Part shown: positions 1 through 4,864 of the stretch, one piece after another
Layout: each line of letters opens with the position of its first letter
Numbering within the stretch: position 1 is the first letter of the stretch
NCBI GenBank assembly: GCA_035288405.1
Contig: DATEAK010000331.1
Location: forward strand, 1 to 5,691
Length of the DNA stretch: 5,691 nt
Origin: JACPSX01 sp035288405 [NCBI: bacterium]
GTDB lineage: Bacteria; JACPSX01
Direction: 5' to 3'
Program-made: the position numbers and the translations under genes
The notes under the pieces: generated by a model
Seen by the model: only the letters and a program-made list of their open reading frames with translations
Databases searched by the model: none
Told to the model about the DNA's origin: nothing

Positions 1-140
1 AGGGAAACCCAGACGACGCACCAGGCGAGGGCCTCGCGGAGGGACAGCACATGGGGTCTCCGGTGAAACACGGCGAGGTCGATGATGAGCATCACCGATA
101 CCATGACGCCGAAGGCCACCCATAACCACAAGTTCTCCAT
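1..140 (-). CDS. TerC/Alx family integral membrane protein (N-terminal part, cut by window edge)
   Basis: The ATG at 140-138 opens a frame of 46 codons that runs off the left edge. The peptide begins MENLWLWVAFGVMV, continues through a hydrophobic segment ending in LIIDLAVFHRR, and then reads HVLSLREALAW followed by a second hydrophobic stretch. This pattern (first helix ending in a D-L-x-V-F-H turn, then S-L-R-E-A-L-x-W) is typical of the TerC family N-terminus. Family members are multi-pass inner-membrane proteins linked to tellurite resistance and, in the Alx/MntP-associated branch, to manganese or other metal-ion handling. A strong GGAGG at 149-145 sits 4 nt before the start. The gene follows a candidate terminator and promoter, so it is probably a separate transcription unit from the two-component operon upstream. 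The substrate cannot be told from the N-terminus. Confidence 0.85.
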   Translation of the reverse strand, partial: MENLWLWVAFGVMVSVMLIIDLAVFHRRPHVLSLREALAWCVVWVS

Positions 141-241
141 CTTTCCTCCCTATGGAGAAGGCTCCTCCTCCACAGCCTGAAGCATTTTGGCAATGCGATC
201 GATCTCCGCGCTTCCTCTCCTTTACGGCAGGAAACAGTCCC

Positions 242-270
242 AAAAAGACAGGCGCCATTATAGACGCCTG
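242..270 (-). terminator. Candidate rho-independent terminator after the response-regulator operon
   Basis: Read on the minus strand, CAGGCGTC at 270-263 pairs with GGCGCCTG at 256-249. This gives an 8 bp stem with one G-U pair and a 6 nt loop (TATAAT), and it is followed by TCTTTTT at 248-242. It lies 44 nt after the regulator's stop codon and before the terC-like gene. This is the expected place and form for an intrinsic terminator, although the T run is short and begins TC. Confidence 0.6.
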
Positions 271-284
271 CGGCGCTCTGCGAA
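257..284 (-). promoter_or_regulatory. Candidate sigma-70 type promoter for the terC-like gene
   Basis: On the minus strand there is a perfect -10 TATAAT at 262-257. A partial -35 TTCGCA (4 of 6 matches to TTGACA) lies at 284-279, with a 16 bp spacer. It would start transcription about 110 nt before the terC-like start codon. The -10 box is the loop of the candidate terminator hairpin, so either or both readings may be true. The call rests on consensus matching only. Confidence 0.4.
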
Positions 285-314
285 ATAGGCCAAACGAACT
301 AGTACAGGTGTCTC

Positions 315-1679
315 CTAAGAAACGGCTCGTTCAGGCTTCAACCCATACCGTTTGATCTTGTGGTAGAGAGTCACCCGATCGATCCCCAGGGCACGGGCGG
401 ACCGGGAAATGTTCCAGTGATTCTGCTTGAGAACCTCCAGAATGTGATGGCGCTCGATCTCCTTCAAGGATTCCATCCCTGTCCTCTCGGAGCCATCATC
501 CCCTTCCACCGTGAACAGGCCTAAATCACTGGGCTGCAAAATGCCGCCCGAGCCGACTACGGCACCTCTCTCCAGGACGTTTCGCAGCTCGCGTACGTTT
601 CCAGGCCAGTCCCGGGACAGGAGAAGGTCCATGGCTTCCCTGGAAACTCCTTCCAGATTTTTTGCCATCTCCACGCTGAGTTGACCGAGAATATGTTCCA
701 CCAGCAGGGGAATATCCTCTTTGCGCTCCCGCAGTGGAGGAAGAGTGATGGCAATGACGTTCAGGCGGTAGTAGAGGTCTTCCCGGAATGTTCCTTCTTC
801 CACGAGCTTCTTTAGGTTGCGGTTCGTTGCGGCAATGAGGCGCACGTCGACCTTGATCAGCTCGCTCCCCCCGACGCGCCGGAATTCTCTCTCCTCGATA
901 ACGCGCAGCAAGTCAAGCTGGAGCTTGGGGCTGATATCCCCGATCTCGTCCAGGAAGAGCGTTCCCCCGTGGGCCATTTCGAATTTCCCCTTGTTGCGGC
1001 TCACGGCGTCCGTAAAGGCTCCTTTCTCGTGGCCGAAAAGCTCGCTCTCCAGCAGTGTTTCCGTGAGCGCTGCGCAGGAGACTTCCACAAACGGGCCGTT
1101 GCTACGGGGGCTTTCCGCATGGATCGCTCGGGCCAGAAGTTCCTTTCCGGTACCGCTTTCCCCCAGGATCAGGACCGTGGAGTTACTCTTGGCCGCTGTT
1201 TTGGCCAGTTCGAAGAGTCCCTGCATTCGGGGACTCTTGCTCAGCAGATCCCGGAACCGGTACTGGCGCTTGAGTGCTTTGCGCAGAAGGATGTTTTCCC
1301 TGAGGAGATTTTGCTGGTTCACCAGCTTCTTGATCATGAGGGAGAGCTCTTCCGGCTCAAAGGGCTTGACCAGATAATCATAGGCCCCCATTTTCATGGC
1401 CTGCACGGCCGTATCCACCGTGGCGTACGCCGTCATAATCACAATGGCCGCCTCGGGTTTGATTTTCCGGGCGTTTTCCAGAACTTGCAGTCCATCCATT
1501 CCGGGCATCTTCAAATCCACGAGGAGGATGTTCCATTCACTTTCCTTAAGCTTGCCGATGGTGGTGGGGCCGTCGGGTGCCACATCGACAGTGTAGCCGT
1601 CTTCCTCCAGCCACCCCGAGAGCGACTCCCGCACAATCTCCTCATCGTCCACCACCAGGATCTTTACTTTCTCTCTCAT
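315..1679 (-). CDS. Sigma-54-dependent response regulator, NtrC/AtoC/ZraR class (REC-AAA+-Fis)
   Basis: This is the output half of a two-component system, a cytoplasmic activator that remodels sigma-54 RNA polymerase when phosphorylated. It has about 454 residues, normal for the class. Domains in order: a receiver domain (about 1-120) with acidic pair D11/D12, phospho-acceptor D55 in LLVDLKMPG, T83 and K105; a linker; an AAA+ domain (about 145-380) with Walker A GESGTGKE near 174-181, sigma-54 contact loop GAFTDA near 221-226, Walker B GGTLFLDEIGD near 239-249, a RLNV motif and WPGNVRELRN; and a C-terminal Fis-type helix-turn-helix (about 403-450) containing NISRSARALGIDRVTLYHKI. The loop departs from the usual GAFTGA. 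The start at 1679 is preferred over an upstream in-frame ATG near 1730 because the receiver domain begins there and GGAGG (1691-1687) lies 7 nt upstream. Its ATG overlaps the protease gene's TGA (ATGA), so translation is probably coupled. Its cognate kinase is almost certainly the heme sensor two genes upstream. The target promoters are unknown. Confidence 0.95.
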   Translation of the reverse strand: MREKVKILVVDDEEIVRESLSGWLEEDGYTVDVAPDGPTTIGKLKESEWNILLVDLKMPGMDGLQVLENARKIKPEAAIVIMTAYATVDTAVQAMKMGAYDYLVKPFEPEELSLMIKKLVNQQNLLRENILLRKALKRQYRFRDLLSKSPRMQGLFELAKTAAKSNSTVLILGESGTGKELLARAIHAESPRSNGPFVEVSCAALTETLLESELFGHEKGAFTDAVSRNKGKFEMAHGGTLFLDEIGDISPKLQLDLLRVIEEREFRRVGGSELIKVDVRLIAATNRNLKKLVEEGTFREDLYYRLNVIAITLPPLRERKEDIPLLVEHILGQLSVEMAKNLEGVSREAMDLLLSRDWPGNVRELRNVLERGAVVGSGGILQPSDLGLFTVEGDDGSERTGMESLKEIERHHILEVLKQNHWNISRSARALGIDRVTLYHKIKRYGLKPERAVS

Positions 1680-2299
1680 TTCCCTTCCTCCCGTAGTAAA
1701 TCCCCGAGAAGTACGGCGCAGTCCTGACAAAAAGCGCGGTTCTTGCGATCGACGTCAAAGACCGTGTTCGAGCGCTCCATGACACACCCACTGTTCGCGC
1801 AGTGAGTCAGTCCGAAGGTGTGGCCCAATTCGTGGAGACACTCCTTGAGCAACCGGTTCAGAAAGAGTCCGGGATTCCCGGATCGCCCGCCGGACTCTTC
1901 CCGCAGACGGGCCGTGGAAACAACCGCCCCTCTTCCTCCCAGTTGAGCTTCCCCGAAAACGAAGGTCAAAATCGGGATAAACAAGTCCCGGTCGGTAACC
2001 GCCAGGACTTTACGAGCATCACGGGGAAGACCTTCCAGAAGCCAGCGCAGGATGACCGTGGAAGAATGCTGTTTCCGGTTGGGATCAAAGGCCAGGGGAA
2101 TACTCCCCTTCCGGATCCGGACGCGGGTGCGGCAGTGAAATACCTTTTCGATGTGGGTTTGGACTCTGTTCAAGAGGCTGCCATCCATTTGCCCTTCTCC
2201 GATCCACTCCAGGTAGATGGCCCCCTCCAACCATGGAAGAGGAAAGGAGACCGACCGGGATGGATCATAGGACAAGTCGGTCGTACTGGGATTCTTCAT
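1676..2299 (-). CDS. amzA: Archaemetzincin family zinc metalloprotease
   Basis: A 207-residue predicted soluble cytoplasmic protein with no signal peptide or membrane segment. It carries the archaemetzincin signature: HELGHTFGLTH at 156-166 (three zinc-binding histidines 156, 160 and 166, catalytic E157), then C167, C172, M174 (the Met-turn) and C191-x-x-C194. The four cysteines fit the second, structural zinc site of the family. Upstream, VTDRDLFIPILTFVFGEAQ (about 101-119), then LGGRGAVVSTARLR, also matches the family core. Substrates of bacterial archaemetzincins are not established. The ATG at 2299 has AAGGA (2309-2305) 5 nt upstream. The gene overlaps the end of the kinase gene by 35 nt and shares ATGA with the regulator gene, so it is built into the two-component operon rather than merely adjacent. 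All catalytic residues are present, so it should be active. A role in signalling is inferred from position only. Confidence 0.92.
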   Translation of the reverse strand: MKNPSTTDLSYDPSRSVSFPLPWLEGAIYLEWIGEGQMDGSLLNRVQTHIEKVFHCRTRVRIRKGSIPLAFDPNRKQHSSTVILRWLLEGLPRDARKVLAVTDRDLFIPILTFVFGEAQLGGRGAVVSTARLREESGGRSGNPGLFLNRLLKECLHELGHTFGLTHCANSGCVMERSNTVFDVDRKNRAFCQDCAVLLGDLLREEGK

Positions 2300-3911
2300 C
2301 TTGTTCCTTGCCCGGCCGGCTCACCGGTAGATGGACAATCATCGTAGTCCCCCGGCCCGGCTCGGTCTGGATTTCCAGCTTCCCTCCATGACGCTCGATA
2401 ATCCCATAGACCACGGAGAGTCCCAGGCCGGTACCTTTTTCCTTAGTCGTAAAAAAGGGGTCAAAAATCTTGGAGAGGATCTCCGGTGGTATTCCGACCC
2501 CCGTATCGGTCAACCGGACTTGAACCCCCTCCTCCCCCTCGGGTGCCGACTCGATCGTAAGCGACCCTCCCTTATCCATAGCCTCGCAGGCATTCATAAT
2601 GACGTTGAGGAAAGCCTGCCGCAGCTGCGCAAAATCCGCCTGAATCGTTGGCAATGGGGAAAGGTTCTTCTGCAGGTGGATTTCCTGGATGATGAGCTGG
2701 TTACCCAGGAGGGAGAGGGCCTCCTCGATCACTTGGTTTACGTCTACATCGGCGAAGGAAAGATCCCGCTGCCTGGAAAAATCCAGAAGGTTGCGCACAA
2801 TTGTGCTGCAGCGCTGGGTCTCCCGCTCGATCAGGGAAAGATTCTTGAGAGATCCTCGCACAGCCTTCTCATCGGGCTGGCCGCGACTGAATTGCCGGAT
2901 CATGAGCTTGGCGTAGGTCAGAATCCCTGAAAGGGGGTTGTTGATCTCATGAGCAATGGAAGCCGCCAGCTTTCCCAAGGAGGCGAGTTTTTCCGATTGG
3001 ACCAGTTGCGCCTGAGCTTCTTCCAGAGCTCGGGTTCTCTCCCGTACTTTTTCTTCCAGTTTCTCCATAAGGCTCTGCAGATCTTCGTGTGCCCTTTTGA
3101 GAGAGCGGGTCATGCGGTTAAAGGCTTCTGCAAGAGATCCCATTTCGTCGGAGCGATCGACCGGGATCATGTGATCCAAGTCCCCCTCGGCGATCCGCTG
3201 CGTGCCCATCACGAGCTCTTGCACGGGACGGCCCACGAAGTGCCGGACCAGGAGCCAGACGAGCAGCGAAATCAACAGGACCGCTCCGGCCGCCAGGACG
3301 GCCGTCCGTCTTTGAATGGCGCCAATTTCCCGATCAATGTCCGCCAGGGAGATGCCGATATCGACCACCCCGAGGACCCTCTGGCTCGCCGGATGGACAT
3401 GGCAACTGCTCGTGTAGCAACTCTTCTCGTTGTAAATGGGGGTGATCATCCCGAGGATGCGGTGTCGATTTCCATTCCTCCCCTCGTAAATGCGCGCTCG
3501 GGCCTGAGTGACAAGACTGACAGCCGGCCTGGTCATGCCCGGCCCGTGGCAGGCGTAGCACGCCTCGGCCTGTTTATCCACCAGCTCATTGATTTCGGAC
3601 TTGCTGGTGGAGAAAGTGATCTTCCCTTCTTTGTTGAAGATCCTGACTTTCTCGATCCCCTCCTGCCGGCCGATGGTTTCCATGACCAAGTAAGCGTCTT
3701 GCCGGCGATCCTCGAGCATGTCCCGATAGGTGCTGCTTTTTACCGTGTCGCTAAAGAGGCTTGCCCCTCGCACCACTTCACTGATCAGGTGCTGGCGCTG
3801 AGTGCGAATCGAGACGTAGGAGAAAGCCAGAACCACGATGACGTTCACAATTCCGACGGCGATGACGACCTTTGTGCTTAAGTTGTTCCAGCCACCGGGC
3901 TTCAGGCGCAC
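2265..3911 (-). CDS. Membrane sensor histidine kinase with periplasmic c-type heme motifs (HAMP-HisKA-HATPase)
   Basis: Predicted inner-membrane sensor kinase of about 548 residues. Order: TM1 (about 15-34); a periplasmic PAS/Cache-like domain (about 35-203) with CYACH (CXXCH, 118-122) and CYTSSCH (CX4CH, 165-171) followed by VHP; TM2 (about 204-226); HAMP (about 227-278, ending [16 protein letters not shown]); a coiled coil; HisKA with phospho-acceptor H321 in [10 protein letters not shown]; and a HATPase_c domain with N box [11 protein letters not shown]1 DTGVGIP, F box FDPFFTT and G2 GTGLGL. The two motifs imply one or two covalent hemes, so redox state, O2, NO or another heme ligand is the likely signal; this is inference. 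The start is ambiguous: an in-frame TTG at 3923 also opens the frame, but GGAGG (3921-3917) overlaps it and stands 5 nt before GTG 3911, so GTG is preferred. The gene is the first of a kinase-protease-regulator operon and overlaps the protease gene by 35 nt. Confidence 0.94.
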   Translation of the reverse strand: MRLKPGGWNNLSTKVVIAVGIVNVIVVLAFSYVSIRTQRQHLISEVVRGASLFSDTVKSSTYRDMLEDRRQDAYLVMETIGRQEGIEKVRIFNKEGKITFSTSKSEINELVDKQAEACYACHGPGMTRPAVSLVTQARARIYEGRNGNRHRILGMITPIYNEKSCYTSSCHVHPASQRVLGVVDIGISLADIDREIGAIQRRTAVLAAGAVLLISLLVWLLVRHFVGRPVQELVMGTQRIAEGDLDHMIPVDRSDEMGSLAEAFNRMTRSLKRAHEDLQSLMEKLEEKVRERTRALEEAQAQLVQSEKLASLGKLAASIAHEINNPLSGILTYAKLMIRQFSRGQPDEKAVRGSLKNLSLIERETQRCSTIVRNLLDFSRQRDLSFADVDVNQVIEEALSLLGNQLIIQEIHLQKNLSPLPTIQADFAQLRQAFLNVIMNACEAMDKGGSLTIESAPEGEEGVQVRLTDTGVGIPPEILSKIFDPFFTTKEKGTGLGLSVVYGIIERHGGKLEIQTEPGRGTTMIVHLPVSRPGKEQDEESQYDRLVL

Positions 3912-3916
3912 GAGCA

Positions 3917-3921
3917 CCTCC
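3917..3921 (-). promoter_or_regulatory. Shine-Dalgarno that decides the kinase start codon
   Basis: On the minus strand GGAGG at 3921-3917 is followed by a 5 nt spacer and GTG at 3911-3909. The alternative TTG start at 3923-3921 shares its final G with this sequence and so could not use it. The difference is four N-terminal residues. Confidence 0.6.
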
Positions 3922-3924
3922 AAG

Positions 3925-4038
3925 TTACCGGAAGGTCAGCGACACACACTGAACCGGGATTTCGAGGAATCCGTGTGAATGGAGAATGGGAGCGAATGCG
4001 AAGGGCAGCTCCTGACAGGATCGGGGGTTGCAATTCAT
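3925..4038 (-). CDS. Possible 37-residue leader or small protein upstream of the sensor kinase
   Basis: The ATG at 4038-4036 opens 37 codons ending with TAA at 3927-3925. AGGAG (4050-4046) lies 7 nt upstream, an ideal ribosome site. The peptide starts MNCNPRSCQELPF and ends IPVQCVSLTFR, with three cysteines (3, 8, 31), two histidines (20 and 22), and no clear membrane segment or known domain. About two thirds of third codon positions are G or C, which does not argue against coding. Its stop falls 13 nt before the preferred GTG of the kinase, so ribosomes finishing here could feed the kinase start. The start codon and ribosome site lie within a hairpin. I do not recognise a homolog. It may be a real small protein, a translated leader that couples to the kinase, or a chance frame. 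Confidence 0.4.
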   Translation of the reverse strand: MNCNPRSCQELPFAFAPILHSHGFLEIPVQCVSLTFR

Positions 4039-4058
4039 GGTCCTTCTCCTGAACCATG
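4036..4058 (-). promoter_or_regulatory. Hairpin holding the ribosome site and start codon of the 37-codon frame
   Basis: On the minus strand CATGGTTC (4058-4051) pairs with GGACCATG (4043-4036). This makes an 8 bp stem with one G-U pair and a 7 nt loop AGGAGAA. The loop holds the Shine-Dalgarno sequence and the 3' arm holds the AUG. In RNA this could limit or switch initiation; as DNA the same inverted repeat could be a protein-binding site. The structure is visible, its use is inferred. Confidence 0.45.
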
Positions 4059-4089
4059 ACGCCCGCGTTGCTTAATTCAACGACAGATG

Positions 4090-4116
4090 AAAAAAGCTAC
4101 ATGGGCGTTGCCGCCC
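4090..4116 (-). terminator. Weak candidate terminator downstream of the arsenic operon
   Basis: On the minus strand GGGCG (4116-4112), loop GCAA, then CGCCC (4107-4103) forms a 5 bp GC stem closed by a GNRA-type tetraloop. Six T follow at 4095-4090, but 7 nt separate the stem from the T run, which is longer than usual. It lies 63 nt after the stop of the cysteine-rich small gene and before the kinase operon, where a terminator is expected. Confidence 0.35.
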
Positions 4117-4118
4117 CC

Positions 4119-4144
4119 CTGTTTCAAAATATAACACTGTTTCA
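4119..4144. repeat. Two direct copies of an octamer, 18 bp apart
   Basis: CTGTTTCA occurs at 4119-4126 and 4137-4144 on the plus strand (TGAAACAG on the minus strand). The copies are separated by 10 AT-rich bases. The 18 bp period is a little under two helical turns. The pair is in the intergenic region upstream of the kinase operon and could be a binding site for a regulator, though two octamers are limited evidence. Confidence 0.35.
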
Positions 4145-4179
4145 TTTTTTCGCCATAGGACCGAGAACAGGGCGCGTCT

Positions 4180-4380
4180 CTACTCGCTTTCCTGGATCTC
4201 CTTAATCTCCTCCTCGACCTCAGCGAGCTCAGCTTCCAGGTGCTCTTTGTGCAACTCAAGGTCCTTTAGGGCTTGCTCCTTTGTGACCACAAAGCCCGGA
4301 CAGCCGCAGCAAGGACAGCCGTGGCCACGGCTCTGAAAAATCCCCCAGCCAATGCGAGCCGCATGGAAATGCCTTCTCAT
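4180..4380 (-). CDS. Small cysteine-rich coiled-coil protein of unknown function
   Basis: A 66-residue protein. The N-terminal third is basic and His-rich (MRRHFHAARIGWG), followed by a tight cysteine cluster GCPCCGCPGF (C22, C24, C25, C27) with H20 just before it. From residue 33 to the end it is a charged helix with leucine-rich spacing (TKEQALKDLELHKEHLEAEL and onward), likely a coiled coil. The layout resembles small metal-binding-head plus coiled-coil proteins found widely in anaerobes, including DUF5320-like ones, but I cannot assign a family with certainty. The ATG at 4380 is chosen because AAGGAG (4394-4389) stands 8 nt upstream; further in-frame upstream codons lack this. It follows the arsC gene after a 62 nt gap and may be co-transcribed. 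A role in binding a metal or metalloid, or in assembly with a partner, is a guess from the cysteine cluster and context. Confidence 0.75.
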   Translation of the reverse strand: MRRHFHAARIGWGIFQSRGHGCPCCGCPGFVVTKEQALKDLELHKEHLEAELAEVEEEIKEIQESE

Positions 4381-4413
4381 CTCCGTTACTCCTTCCCCCC
4401 GAGAATTTACAAT

Positions 4414-4434
4414 GTTCCAGGAGCGATCCTGAAC
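4414..4434 (-). repeat. Inverted repeat (hairpin) between arsC and the cysteine-rich small gene
   Basis: On the minus strand GTTCAGGA (4434-4427), loop TCGC, then TCCTGGAAC (4422-4414) gives an 8 bp stem with a single bulged G. It starts 8 nt after the arsC stop codon. No T run follows, so it is not a standard intrinsic terminator. It could protect the 3' end of the upstream message or lower read-through into the small gene. Confidence 0.4.
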
Positions 4435-4442
4435 CGTTTGAA

Positions 4443-4862
4443 TCAACCTGCTAAGATTTCAGAGATCAGAGCGTGCACGGCAGTCTCGATTTGGTCGCGA
4501 ATCTCCCGAAACTTGGACAAGATCTCTGAGTCGGTCCCTCTCGCAGCAGCCGGATCCTCTAGAGGCCAATGTAGCCTCTTGACCTGGGGCGGCAGGACGG
4601 GACAGCGCTCCTCGGCGCTGCCGCAAACGGTAACTACCAGATCCATCTTCCGAGCCAGGGATTCGTCAAACGCCTTGGACTTCTGCCCCGAGATGTCAAT
4701 CCCCTTCTCTTTCATCACCTGCACGGCGTAGAAATTTAACTGACTCGGTTCCATGCCAGCGCTGGAGGCTTCTACCTGTCCCCGGCTGAAATGACGGGCA
4801 AATCCTTCGGCCATCTGACTGCGGGCAGAGTTTCCAGTGCACACGAACAAGATTCTCTTCAT
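4443..4862 (-). CDS. arsC: Arsenate reductase, thioredoxin-coupled type (LMW protein tyrosine phosphatase fold)
   Basis: Reduces arsenate to arsenite in the cytoplasm so that it can be exported. 139 residues, normal for the family. The phosphate/oxyanion loop is C8-TGNSA-R14-S near the N-terminus. C80 and C87, in VCGSAEERCP, match the spacing of the two extra redox cysteines (Cys82 and Cys89) of the staphylococcal pI258-type enzyme, in which Cys10, Cys82 and Cys89 form the relay to thioredoxin. D103 in WPLEDP is the expected general acid. These cysteines separate it from plain tyrosine phosphatases. The ATG at 4862 is preferred; a TTG two codons upstream (4868) is in frame but would overlap the permease stop. 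The start lies 2 nt after the permease stop and lacks a strong ribosome site, so translational coupling to the permease is likely. Confidence 0.93.
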   Translation of the reverse strand: MKRILFVCTGNSARSQMAEGFARHFSRGQVEASSAGMEPSQLNFYAVQVMKEKGIDISGQKSKAFDESLARKMDLVVTVCGSAEERCPVLPPQVKRLHWPLEDPAAARGTDSEILSKFREIRDQIETAVHALISEILAG

Positions 4863-4864
4863 GA

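Noticed and set aside
150-185. A 12-codon ATG frame on the minus strand ending in TAG right before the terC-like ribosome site
   Set aside because: Very short, no clear ribosome site of its own beyond a purine-rich region, and no sign of an attenuator peptide; too weak to call.
141-260. Possible yybP-ykoY (manganese) riboswitch in the leader of the terC-like gene, as known for alx and mntP
   Set aside because: I could not find the conserved core segments of that RNA; a covariance-model search would be needed to settle it.
969-1727. Long plus-strand open frame opposite the response regulator
   Set aside because: It mirrors the regulator gene, has no family motifs, and the minus-strand product has every expected domain; same for plus-strand frames opposite the kinase, protease and permease.
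1680-1730. Upstream in-frame start extending the response regulator by 17 residues
   Set aside because: The extension lies within the protease coding end, adds sequence before a normal receiver N-terminus, and the downstream ATG has the better ribosome site.
3925-4180. Sigma-54 (-24/-12) promoter ahead of the kinase operon
   Set aside because: A GG-N10-GC match can be forced inside the G run near 4116, but the flanking bases do not fit TGGCAC-N5-TTGCA.
4077-4259. Minus-strand 60-codon frame overlapping the end of the cysteine-rich small gene
   Set aside because: It is the cysteine-rich gene read in another frame plus intergenic sequence, with no good ribosome site or recognisable motif.
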